A stretch of DNA of 54,573 bases from Firmicutes bacterium CAG:341 (lineage in GTDB: Bacteria; Bacillota; Clostridia; Oscillospirales; Acutalibacteraceae): NCBI GenBank assembly GCA_000434995.1, contig FR895338.1, positions 1 to 54,573 of the forward strand, given 5' to 3'. Both the position numbers and the translations under genes were made by a program. How positions within the stretch are numbered: the first letter of the stretch is position 1; each line of letters starts with the position of its first letter. The notes under the pieces are model-generated. The model saw only the letters and a program-made list of their open reading frames with translations. It was not told the origin of the DNA and ran no database searches. Below, in pieces: positions 16,671 to 25,305 of this stretch.

Positions 16671-18098
16671 TTACTTTTGCTTAAGTGATTCCATACTGTC
16701 TTCAGGTTCCCACTGAAAAGGCGTAAACGGTTTCGGTATAAACGAAGCACAGGAAATCGAAACCTGCACACCTGTACCCTTTTGCCTGTTTGGATTATTA
16801 TAAAAAGCATGAATTACCTGCATACCGAGATTTGCAATACCCTCTATATCTTCCATAGTTTCTGTCGGAAGTCCCATCATAAAATAAAGCTTAACCGAAG
16901 TCCAGCCATTATCAAACGCTTTTGTGCAAGTTCTGATAACTTCATCTTCTGTAACATTTTTATTTATTACATCACGCAGGCGCTGTGTTCCTGCTTCAGG
17001 TGCAAATGTAAGTCCGCTTCGTCTTACTTTATTAAGCTGTTCAACCAATTCATCCGAAAAATTATCAACCCTTAAAGACGGAAGTGAAAGATTTATATTA
17101 TCTTTCACGGTCCAGTCAATAAGCGTAGTGAGCATTTTATTTACTTCACTGTGGTCGGAAGTGGAAAGTGAACAAAGTGAAAGTTCATCATAACCCGTAG
17201 ATTCAATCAATGCTTTGCTTTGCTTGTTAATTGTTTCTACACTTTTTTCCCTGATAGGCCTATAAATAAATCCAGCTTGGCAAAAGCGGCAACCTCTTAT
17301 ACATCCCCTAAAAATCTCTTCAACTGCTCTGTCGTGTACGATATTTATATAAGGGACAACAAATTCTTTCGGATAGTACACACTGTTCATATCAGACACT
17401 ACTGCTTTTTTTACTTTTTTAGGTGCATCATAAAGAGGTTCGAGTGATTTCAGTGTTCCGTCATCATTATATGAATCTTTGTAAAATGAAGGCACATAAA
17501 TTCCGGTAATGTCCTTTGCTTTAAATAAAAATTCGTGCTTTGACATACCGTTTTTCTTTGCTTTAATAAGCAAATCAATTATTTGATTTGTTGTTTCTTC
17601 ACCGTCACCGAGAAAAACTATATCCACAAAATCGGTAATCGGCTCCGGATTGCAGGCACAAGGGCCGCCCACACAAATAAGCGGCGTTAAACTTTCTCTA
17701 TCGCTTGATTTGAGAGGTATTTGCGCCAAATTAAGCATATTAAGTATATTTGTATATGAAAGTTCATACTGAAGCGTAAATCCAATCATATCAAAATCTT
17801 TAATATAATCTCCGCTTTCAAGCGCAAAAAGAGGAACATTATTTTTTCTGAGCTGCTCCTCCATATCATTATCGGGTGCAAATACCCTTTCGCACCAGCT
17901 GTCATCTCTGTCATTAACAAGGCCGTAAAGAATTTTCATACCCAAATGGCTCATACCGATTTCATATGTATCGGGAAAACAAAATGCATATCGAATATCA
18001 ACTTTTTCTTTATCTTTAACAACTGCATTAAGTTCGCCGCCGATATATCTTGCCGGTTTTTGAACATATTGAAGCAGTTTTTCAACTTCTTTTTTCAT
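16671..18098 (-). CDS. TIGR03960 family radical-SAM protein, N-terminal 475 aa (premature stop)
   Basis: It contains the B12-binding-like N-terminal domain (YAFCFPDTYEIGMSHLGMK, FTLQYELSYTNIL, ICVGGPCACNPEP). It also has a complete radical-SAM barrel with the cluster motif FRGCIRGCRFCQAG (CxxxCxxC, about 262-269) and SLPSLRVD. The frame ends at TAA (16671-16673) directly after SMESLKQK, where the family normally continues. The catalytic core is whole but the C-terminal domain is cut off. It is co-transcribed with the M50 protease gene upstream and TIGR03936 downstream. Confidence 0.85.
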   Translation of the reverse strand: MKKEVEKLLQYVQKPARYIGGELNAVVKDKEKVDIRYAFCFPDTYEIGMSHLGMKILYGLVNDRDDSWCERVFAPDNDMEEQLRKNNVPLFALESGDYIKDFDMIGFTLQYELSYTNILNMLNLAQIPLKSSDRESLTPLICVGGPCACNPEPITDFVDIVFLGDGEETTNQIIDLLIKAKKNGMSKHEFLFKAKDITGIYVPSFYKDSYNDDGTLKSLEPLYDAPKKVKKAVVSDMNSVYYPKEFVVPYINIVHDRAVEEIFRGCIRGCRFCQAGFIYRPIREKSVETINKQSKALIESTGYDELSLCSLSTSDHSEVNKMLTTLIDWTVKDNINLSLPSLRVDNFSDELVEQLNKVRRSGLTFAPEAGTQRLRDVINKNVTEDEVIRTCTKAFDNGWTSVKLYFMMGLPTETMEDIEGIANLGMQVIHAFYNNPNRQKGTGVQVSISCASFIPKPFTPFQWEPEDSMESLKQK

Positions 18099-18124
18099 AA
18101 ATATAATTTAACCTTTCGGGTATT

Positions 18125-18643
18125 TTAATCATAATTGATACTGTATATAACCAAATAAACGGTTACAAAAAGCAATGAATATACTTTTTTATAAAATATC
18201 AAGTATGAACATAAAATGCAAATAAAAACAAGCGTAATTATACTCAAAATTTTTGATGCTTTAAGCGAAAATAATCTAACTACCCTACCAAAATCAAGAG
18301 GATATACAGGAAGCATATTAAGCGAAAACAAAATTAAATTTATTTCATTTTTAAAAACTAAGTACAGTATCAAATTAACAGTAGGCCCGCTTATTAAAAC
18401 TATACATTCTTTTAAAATCGGCAAATCGTCATCATATTTTACGGCAAGTCCGTAATATGAAAATTTAATTTCATTAGGAAAACTTTTACAAAAAAGCAAT
18501 GCAACCAAATGCCCTGTTTCGTGAAGCGCCGAAAAAAGCAACAGCAAAAGCATTTGTTTAGAATTAAAAATTGCCGTTATACTTAAAACAAATATAAAAA
18601 CATAATCAATGCAAACATCGCATTTTTTTATTTTAAATCGCAT
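18125..18643 (-). CDS. M50 site-2 protease-like membrane metalloprotease (SpoIVFB-type)
   Basis: A 172 aa integral membrane protein with about four hydrophobic segments. The zinc motif HETGH is near residue 41 (LLFSALHETGHLVALL). The second ligand region is LNMLPVYPLDFGRVV (N..P...D) near residue 112. This matches minimal SpoIVFB-like intramembrane proteases, which cut membrane-anchored regulators. SpoIVFB matures pro-sigma-K during sporulation, but no partner is visible here. It sits between ruvX and the TIGR03960 gene. Confidence 0.8.
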   Translation of the reverse strand: MRFKIKKCDVCIDYVFIFVLSITAIFNSKQMLLLLLFSALHETGHLVALLFCKSFPNEIKFSYYGLAVKYDDDLPILKECIVLISGPTVNLILYLVFKNEINLILFSLNMLPVYPLDFGRVVRLFSLKASKILSIITLVFICILCSYLIFYKKVYSLLFVTVYLVIYSINYD

Positions 18644-18683
18644 AAAATCACCGTTATATATTACGACGATAAAAATGCTTTAA

Positions 18684-19097
18684 TTACTTTTTTCTTTTAT
18701 CAATAAAGCTTTGAAGAATTACTACTGCCGAAACCGCATCAACATTTTCTTTTCTTTTCTTTCCCTTAACATTATTGCCTGATAAAATATCGTGTGCGAT
18801 TACGGTAGTAAGTCTTTCATCCTCATATTCAATCGGAATATTGATTTCATCTTTTAAAAGTTCGCCGAGTTCTTTGCACTTATCACACCTAAAGCCATAA
18901 GTACCATCCATATTACGCGGCAATCCAATCACAACCATTTCAGGTTTTTCCTTATCAATAACTGATTTGATTTTTTCCACAAGTTTCGGCTGATAACTTT
19001 CATTTATAGTAGTATACGCACTTGCAAGTATTTCGTTTTTGTCACAAAAAGCAATGCCGGTTCGTGCATCGCCGTAATCAACAGACATTATTTTCAT
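18684..19097 (-). CDS. ruvX: RuvX/YqgF family RNase H-fold nuclease
   Basis: About 137 aa. MKIMSVDYGDARTGIAFCD carries the first catalytic Asp. VVIGLPRNMDGTYG, YEDERLTTVIAH and a final NVDAVSAVVILQSF Asp complete the RNase H-like site. The family resolves Holliday junctions or processes pre-16S rRNA. I chose the ATG at 19097 because GGAAAGG lies 6 nt upstream; the in-frame ATG 15 bp earlier has no such site. It follows PBP1A by 81 bp. Confidence 0.92.
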   Translation of the reverse strand: MKIMSVDYGDARTGIAFCDKNEILASAYTTINESYQPKLVEKIKSVIDKEKPEMVVIGLPRNMDGTYGFRCDKCKELGELLKDEINIPIEYEDERLTTVIAHDILSGNNVKGKKRKENVDAVSAVVILQSFIDKRKK

Positions 19098-19178
19098 AAA
19101 AAGCCTTTCCATACTCTAATCAGTAAAGAAAGGAAAATCGCATAACGACCTTCCTTTCTTAACATCATTGTTAAATTA

Positions 19179-21704
19179 TTACTGAACAACATTTTCGGCA
19201 GGCTGTGCTTCGGTTGAAGGAGCTTCGGTAGCAGGTGCCTGTGTTGTATCTGCTTGTGATGTTTGTTCAGTTGTATTTTCAGCAGTAGTGGAATTGTCAT
19301 TCTTTTTACCGGAATTATTAGAAGCTGATGTTGTATTTTCTGATGAATTATTCGAATTGCTGTCATAATAACCGCCACCCGAATGATTACCTGTGCAATT
19401 TGCAGGTAAATTATCAACATCATACCAACCGTATGCACCTGTTCCGCTTCTCAGCTTACCGCAGGATCTGCAATATGATTTTCTGACTATTCCGTCACTT
19501 TCCGGGAATTTGGTTTCAAAGCTTTTATTCTTTTCGTCAAGTTTTGCATAAACTTCTTTCATAACCGTATTCCAAATAGTACCTGATGGGTTTGGTGACA
19601 GATTATAAAATACCTCCTTAGGCTTATCATAACCATACCATACACCTGCAACAAAATCAGGAGTACCGCCGATAAACCAACGGTCTTTATTATCATTAGT
19701 TGTACCTGTTTTACCAAAGCACTCAATACCTGAAAGCTTATATGTTGTACCTGTACCCTCTGTCATAACAGTTTGAAGAAGCTTATTCATAACCCAGCTT
19801 GTGTTTTCACTTAAAGCGGTTGATTTAGTCTTCTCCGGGTCTTTTTCAATCAAGACATTACCCTGACTGTCAAGAATTTTGTAATAACAATAAGGTTCAT
19901 AATAGCTTCCTCCGTTGCCGAAAGATGCATATGCGGTTGTAAGTTCAAGCACAGTTGCACCATTAGTTAATGAGCCGATTGCAAGCGGACCATAATCAGA
20001 GTCACGAACACTGTCAAGTGATGAAATATGGAAATTTTCCGTAATAAAATCATATGAATAATCAACACCGATTTTATCAAGTGTTCTTGCCGAAATTGTA
20101 TTAAGTGACCTTGAAAGACCATATTGAAGTGTTACGCTTCTTCCGGAATAACTGCCCCCCTCATTTACAGGCCAAGGCTTACCCTCAACGGTTTTAAAAG
20201 GTCTATCCTGCTGAATTGTTGACCAGTAAACATCTGTTTCGCTGTCTTCTTTCGTCTTTTCAAGAGCAGGACCGTAAACAGAAAGCGGCTTAATAGTAGA
20301 ACCAGGCGGTCTGTTAGAATTGGTTGCACGGTTCAAAACCATAGAGGCTTTTTTCTTACCTGTACCGCCGACAATACCCATTACTCGTCCGTCGTAGCCC
20401 ATTACAACCATTGCACCCTGCACGGTTTCATCAGGCATACGCTTATAGTTTTCATATACATCTTCCATTGAATCCTGAACATCAAAATCAACTGCTGTAT
20501 AAATCTTCAAGCCGCCGCCGTAAACAAGGTCATGAGCTTTTCTGCTTGTATATCCCATTTTTTGTAAATCTTCCTGAACAGTGGTTATTACATAATCTGT
20601 GTAATAATCGGTTATGCTGTTAGATTTTGATTTACTGCTGTCATCTTTAATTTGTGAGCCTTTATAGTTCTTACTGTTTGTAAATACCATTTCATAAGCT
20701 TTAGCTTGCTGATATTCATCTTCCGTAAGATACTTAAGGTCATTATCTTTCATAGCAAAAAGCACATCTATCTGGCGTTTTCTGTTATTTTCAGGTTCGT
20801 TAAGCGGGTCATACTTACTCGGATACTGGGTAATAGCAGCAATACAAGCAGCTTCTGCCGCATTTAAATCCGATACTTCTTTACCGAAATAAACTTCCGC
20901 CGCAGTTTTAACGCCGTAACAACCGTTTGAAAGATAAATTGTATTAAGATACGCTTCAAGTATTTGGTCTTTACTAAAGTTTCGTTCAAGGTTTAATGCT
21001 TTTAATATCTCATTAAATTTACGAACATAGGTAACTTTATTATCATCAGTAAGGTTTTTGATAAGCTGCTGTGTTATGGTTGAACCACCTTGGTCGTTAT
21101 TCTTTAAAAATACGCCGATAGTTCTAATCCAGTCAACACCGTGGTGCTTATAAAAACGCTTATCTTCAATTGAAACAAATGCTTCGGGAATATATTTGCT
21201 CATATCATCAAGATTAACCCAAATACGATTTTCCTCACCGTGAAGCCTTGTTATTTCAACAACATCATCACCGTCATATCCGTAAATAAACGATGTTTGG
21301 TTTTGGCCTACTTTAGCCTCGGTAGTAAGGTCAAACACAGGGTCACCGTAAACAACACTGTATCCGTAAATAGACATAACGGAAAAGCAAACTAATCCGA
21401 CAACGCCTATAACCATAAGTGCGCCCAAAGCGACACGACCTATATTTGAAAGCACTTTCTGACCGGGAGTTTTGTTTTGTTTAGCTTTTTTCTTTTTAAG
21501 CTTTTTTTCTTGCTTTTGAACAAGTTCTTTTTCAATATCACGGCCACGCTGGATTTTCTTTGCTTTTTTATCACTGTTTGAAGAAACAGAATACGATGCA
21601 GGTACAGTATCTGCATTTTCCCTGTTAGTTTTATCTTCATTATATGCTTTTGTAGAATTACTCATAAAAGACTCTAATAAATCATCATAATCATTTGAAG
21701 CCAT
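19179..21704 (-). CDS. Class A penicillin-binding protein (PBP1A type)
   Basis: Bifunctional peptidoglycan synthase of 841 aa anchored in the membrane. A Lys-rich cytoplasmic tail (about 1-85) is followed by one TM helix (about 92-118). The GT51 glycosyltransferase has SIEDKRFYKHHGVDW with the catalytic Glu and GGSTITQQLIKNL. The transpeptidase has PPGSTIKPLS (SxxK), SRSLNTIS (SxN) and CFGKTGTTND (KTG). The C-terminus adds a CRSCG segment and a Ser/Thr/Asn/Glu-rich tail of about 80 residues. The RBS is GGAGGT. It leads the unit that continues into ruvX. Confidence 0.95.
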   Translation of the reverse strand: MASNDYDDLLESFMSNSTKAYNEDKTNRENADTVPASYSVSSNSDKKAKKIQRGRDIEKELVQKQEKKLKKKKAKQNKTPGQKVLSNIGRVALGALMVIGVVGLVCFSVMSIYGYSVVYGDPVFDLTTEAKVGQNQTSFIYGYDGDDVVEITRLHGEENRIWVNLDDMSKYIPEAFVSIEDKRFYKHHGVDWIRTIGVFLKNNDQGGSTITQQLIKNLTDDNKVTYVRKFNEILKALNLERNFSKDQILEAYLNTIYLSNGCYGVKTAAEVYFGKEVSDLNAAEAACIAAITQYPSKYDPLNEPENNRKRQIDVLFAMKDNDLKYLTEDEYQQAKAYEMVFTNSKNYKGSQIKDDSSKSKSNSITDYYTDYVITTVQEDLQKMGYTSRKAHDLVYGGGLKIYTAVDFDVQDSMEDVYENYKRMPDETVQGAMVVMGYDGRVMGIVGGTGKKKASMVLNRATNSNRPPGSTIKPLSVYGPALEKTKEDSETDVYWSTIQQDRPFKTVEGKPWPVNEGGSYSGRSVTLQYGLSRSLNTISARTLDKIGVDYSYDFITENFHISSLDSVRDSDYGPLAIGSLTNGATVLELTTAYASFGNGGSYYEPYCYYKILDSQGNVLIEKDPEKTKSTALSENTSWVMNKLLQTVMTEGTGTTYKLSGIECFGKTGTTNDNKDRWFIGGTPDFVAGVWYGYDKPKEVFYNLSPNPSGTIWNTVMKEVYAKLDEKNKSFETKFPESDGIVRKSYCRSCGKLRSGTGAYGWYDVDNLPANCTGNHSGGGYYDSNSNNSSENTTSASNNSGKKNDNSTTAENTTEQTSQADTTQAPATEAPSTEAQPAENVVQ

Positions 21705-21784
21705 ATAAGTACCTCCGTCAAAAATATAATTTATTATATTACAAAAAAGATAATAAATAAAGAAGTTTTTTGTAAACTTTTAAA

Positions 21785-22654
21785 TTAAACGAGATGTTTT
21801 GCTCTTTTTTTATTGATTTGAACTGCACGAGTTGATACAACTATATCATCATAAGTTTGTTTAGCTCTAATATATGTCCAAAATTTCTTACCGCATTTTT
21901 CACAAATTCCCGCACCTCTAAAGGTATTATTGGTAAATTCATACTTTTTAATAGGTTTAATTTCGCCTTTGCAAACAGGACAAATAATTTTAGTTTCATC
22001 AAGATTAAATGTGCTGTATTGCGCTTCTTTAATGTAAAAAGGCTTAAATATAAGTCTTTCAAAAAAAGAAATATCACAAGTATGAATGAAATTTTGCAAA
22101 ATATCGGCATCATATACTTTTTCAAAACAATAAGCAGTAATCATACAATCTTCAAGTGCACGGTGAAAATTTATGCAATCAGTATCAATTTCAAAAATTT
22201 CAGCACAATTTGAAAGGCTGATTTGGTTACTTGAATCGGCGTTTTCAATAAAGTGCATACAATACTTTTGCGCATCTGCATATTTAGAAATAAAATCAAC
22301 ATAAACGGTGTTTTCAAATTCTTTGAAATTTGCAACAAGTGTGTACAAATCACTTGTAGACCAGCTCAAAAACAGATTATCTCCTTTGCCGCACCATTTT
22401 GAAAAATTATCAAAAGCATTTTCAAACGAGATACCTGATTGATTTATTTCATCAATTGTAATATGAGTCAAGTTTTTGAATCTTGAGCCGAGTTTTTTTG
22501 ATAATTTTGGTTTAATGAGTTGTTTAAATGTATCAATAACCTTTAAATTTTCATCAAGCTTAACCGCACCGATTTCAATTATTTCGTTCATACCGCGCTT
22601 AAGTTTGTAGTTATACGCATTATTCCACTCTAAATCAAAAATAATAAAATTCAT
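21785..22654 (-). CDS. DnaQ-like 3'-5' exonuclease with C-terminal zinc ribbon
   Basis: A 289 aa DEDDh-type exonuclease. It has FIIFDLEWN (Asp and Glu metal ligands, residues 6-9), EIGAVKLDENLKVIDTFKQLIKP, and the C-terminal exonuclease motif NFHRALEDCMITAYCF (His and Asp). About 90 further residues carry a four-Cys zinc ribbon (CPVCKGE ... CEKCGKKFW), probably for nucleic-acid contact. Close relatives include KapD-like RNases and DNA proofreading exonucleases, so RNA or DNA specificity is open. It is a single-gene unit with GAGGAAAAT before the ATG. Confidence 0.85.
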   Translation of the reverse strand: MNFIIFDLEWNNAYNYKLKRGMNEIIEIGAVKLDENLKVIDTFKQLIKPKLSKKLGSRFKNLTHITIDEINQSGISFENAFDNFSKWCGKGDNLFLSWSTSDLYTLVANFKEFENTVYVDFISKYADAQKYCMHFIENADSSNQISLSNCAEIFEIDTDCINFHRALEDCMITAYCFEKVYDADILQNFIHTCDISFFERLIFKPFYIKEAQYSTFNLDETKIICPVCKGEIKPIKKYEFTNNTFRGAGICEKCGKKFWTYIRAKQTYDDIVVSTRAVQINKKRAKHLV

Positions 22655-22671
22655 ATTTTCCTCACAAAAAA

Positions 22672-22710
22672 ATTAACCTTGCATGAGGGTTTCCCTTACG
22701 CAAGGTTAAT
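22672..22710 (-). terminator. Terminator after secG
   Basis: An 11-bp stem ATTAACCTTGC / GCAAGGTTAAT with an inner AGGG/CCCT stack, followed in the minus direction by TTTTTTTG. It begins 12 bp after the secG stop. Confidence 0.88.
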
Positions 22711-22721
22711 CATTTTAATTC

Positions 22722-22973
22722 TTATCCTATAAAAAGAAAAACAAGGAATGCAGCAAGAACCAATACGAAGAAAATAACAATCATCCACTTTGTTATTCTT
22801 TCAAGTTTAGCTTCAATTGTTCTTCCCTTTGACTTGCCGAGAAATGTGTCAGCACCACCGGCAATAGCGCCCGAAAGGTTTTGAGAACGACCTTCTTGCA
22901 TAAGTACAACAATAGTAATTACAATTGAAAAAACAATCAATACTGCACCAAAAACATAATGATACCAGAGCAT
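22722..22973 (-). CDS. secG: Protein translocase subunit SecG
   Basis: An 83 aa component of the SecYEG channel. There are two TM helices (about 5-24 and 58-80) flanking the cytoplasmic loop LMQEGRSQNLSGAIAGGADTF, the SecG hallmark. I chose the ATG at 22973 because GGAGGAG lies 5 nt upstream; the open frame extends 15 codons further without support. It is monocistronic, with a consensus promoter and strong terminator. Confidence 0.95.
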   Translation of the reverse strand: MLWYHYVFGAVLIVFSIVITIVVLMQEGRSQNLSGAIAGGADTFLGKSKGRTIEAKLERITKWMIVIFFVLVLAAFLVFLFIG

Positions 22974-23007
22974 AATATCTCCTCCGTTTATATAAATTAC
23001 TAATGAA

Positions 23008-23036
23008 TTATAACACAAGACACTATATAATGCAAG
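23008..23036 (-). promoter_or_regulatory. Promoter of secG
   Basis: Minus strand: -35 TTGCAT (23031-23036), 17-bp spacer, -10 TATAAT (23008-23013), 35 bp before the secG ATG. Confidence 0.8.
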
Positions 23037-23050
23037 TGTTTTTTTATATT

Positions 23051-25291
23051 TTAAAATGTTATTTGTTCCGCAACATCATTTTCACTCGGCAAAGAACCTG
23101 ACGCAGGCAAATTTTTAGCTCTGAAACGCCATGCTTTTTCAAATTCGCCCTCATGGTAAATATGAAGTGAGGTTATTTTATGCGTCTTTTTAAGTTTCAT
23201 AACAGATACGCCTTGCGTATCCTTTGTAGTTTTAGGCAAAATCGCTCCTGTGTTAACAAGAAGCATTCTGCCGCTTGAAGAGCAAATAACCAATTCAGTA
23301 TCTTCTTTAATGTATATTGCCTGCGCAAGCGGTGATTTATTTGAATAAGCGTTAATAAGCTTCTTTCTGTTAGTCTTTGTAGCGTAAGATGCCATATCAA
23401 CCTTTGCAAGCTTACCGTTATCAAACACAAAAATCATATATCCCGTATATTCGCTCACAACAGCAGTGTAAACCACCTGTTCACCCTCTGCCATTTCAAG
23501 CTTACCCGGAACATACTCACCGAGAACCGAAGCTTTTGTATCTGCAAAATCATCAACTTTTGCTTTATACACCTGGCACTGATTTGTAAAGAAAAGAAGT
23601 TCATCCTTATTTGAACATTCGATTTCAGGAAGAAGTGAATCGCCCTCTTTAATTTTTTGCTCGCCGCTCATACGAAGATTAGCTGTTTTTATTTTCTTAA
23701 AATATCCGTGTTCAGTAATAAATAAAGTTACAGGATAATCGGCTATTTCAACAAGTTCTTCTTCAACGCTTTCATCAATGGAATAAAGGATTTCGCTCTT
23801 TCTGCCGTTATCATATTTTTTAGTTACATCTTCAAGCTCTTTAATGATAATTTTCTTCATTTTGTTTTTACTTGAAAGAATTGATTCAAGTTCAACAATA
23901 TCATTTTCAAGCTGTTCAATATCTTTAATGCGTTTTAAAATATATTCACGGTTTAAATGGCGAAGTTTTATTTCAGCCACATATTCAGCCTGTATTTCAT
24001 CAATACCAAAGCCAATCATAAGATTTGGTACAACTTCTGACTCACTTTCGGTTTCTCTTACAATTTTAATAGCTTTATCAATATCAAGTAAAATTTTTGA
24101 AAGGCCTTTTAATAAATGAAGCTGATTTTTCTTTTTATTAAGATTAAAAGTAATTCTTCTTCTGATACATTCAAGCCTGAAATCAACCCATTCAAGAAGT
24201 ATATCCCTAACGCCTAAAACAACAGGCCTGCCCTTAATAAGAACATTGAAATTGCAGCTAAATGAATCTTGCAGCGGAGTCATTTTATAAAGTTTAGTCA
24301 TAAACTTATCCGCATCAATTCCGCGTTTTAAATCAATAGTGATTTTCAAACCTGAAAGGTCTGTTTCATCACGAATATCGCTTATTTCTTTAACTTTGTT
24401 TGTTTTTACAAGTTCAACAACTTTATCAATAATTGCTTCGCTTGTAGTTGTCGGCGGAATTTGGGTAATATCAATACAGTTATATTTTTTATCATAGCTA
24501 TATTTTGCACGAACTTTAACAGAACCTCTGCCTGTTTTATAAATTTTATTAAATTCGTCTTTATCATAAAGTATATATCCGCCGCCCACAAAATCAGGTG
24601 CAAGAAGTGTATCGCTGACTTCGTGGTCAGGATTTTTCATAAGCGCAATTGTGGTGTCACATATTTCTTTAAGATTAAAAGATGCAATGGATGATGCCAT
24701 ACCGGCAGCAATACCCGTTGTTACATTACAAAGAATTGACGGAAAAGTAACCGGCAGAAGAGTCGGTTCCTTCATTGTATTATCGTAATTATCAACAAAA
24801 TCAACAGTGTCTGATTTTATATCGTCAAAAAGTTCGTGGCAAATCGGTGCAAGCTTTGCTTCGGTATAACGTGAAGCCGCATACATCATATTCTTACTGT
24901 ATGCTTTACCAAAATTACCCTTTGATTCAACATAAGGATAAAGCAAAGTTTCATTACCGCGGGAAAGACGAATCATAGTTTCATAAATTGCAGCATCACC
25001 GTGTGGGTTAAGCTGCATAGTGCGGCCTACTATATTAGCACTTTTAATTGTGCCGCCTTGCAAAAGCCCCATATTATACATTGTATAAAGAAGCTTTCTG
25101 TGTGACGGCTTAAACCCGTCAATCTGCGGAATGGCACGCGAAAGAATAATACTCATAGCGTAAGGCATAAAGTTATCTGTTAATGTATTTGTAATAACTT
25201 CATTTTGAATAGAGCCTGCACCTTTGATATGAACATTATCCGCAAGAGGCTGACTTTTTGCTTCGTCTTTAACATTTTTTCTTTTAGCCAA
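23051..25291 (-). CDS. parC: Topoisomerase IV / gyrase-type subunit A
   Basis: Type IIA topoisomerase breakage-rejoining subunit, 746 aa. It has LSRAIPQIDGFKPSHRKLLYTMY (QRDR region), MQLNPHGDAAIYETM and the catalytic tyrosine in AASRYTEAKL (about 145). The tower and coiled-coil region ends in DIEQLENDIVELESIL. The C-terminal domain is shorter than in GyrA and has no obvious GyrA box, so topoisomerase IV (ParC) is more likely. It follows parE by 14 bp, and the two form one operon. Confidence 0.88.
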   Translation of the reverse strand: MAKRKNVKDEAKSQPLADNVHIKGAGSIQNEVITNTLTDNFMPYAMSIILSRAIPQIDGFKPSHRKLLYTMYNMGLLQGGTIKSANIVGRTMQLNPHGDAAIYETMIRLSRGNETLLYPYVESKGNFGKAYSKNMMYAASRYTEAKLAPICHELFDDIKSDTVDFVDNYDNTMKEPTLLPVTFPSILCNVTTGIAAGMASSIASFNLKEICDTTIALMKNPDHEVSDTLLAPDFVGGGYILYDKDEFNKIYKTGRGSVKVRAKYSYDKKYNCIDITQIPPTTTSEAIIDKVVELVKTNKVKEISDIRDETDLSGLKITIDLKRGIDADKFMTKLYKMTPLQDSFSCNFNVLIKGRPVVLGVRDILLEWVDFRLECIRRRITFNLNKKKNQLHLLKGLSKILLDIDKAIKIVRETESESEVVPNLMIGFGIDEIQAEYVAEIKLRHLNREYILKRIKDIEQLENDIVELESILSSKNKMKKIIIKELEDVTKKYDNGRKSEILYSIDESVEEELVEIADYPVTLFITEHGYFKKIKTANLRMSGEQKIKEGDSLLPEIECSNKDELLFFTNQCQVYKAKVDDFADTKASVLGEYVPGKLEMAEGEQVVYTAVVSEYTGYMIFVFDNGKLAKVDMASYATKTNRKKLINAYSNKSPLAQAIYIKEDTELVICSSSGRMLLVNTGAILPKTTKDTQGVSVMKLKKTHKITSLHIYHEGEFEKAWRFRAKNLPASGSLPSENDVAEQITF

Positions 25292-25305
25292 AACAAATTA
25301 CCTCC

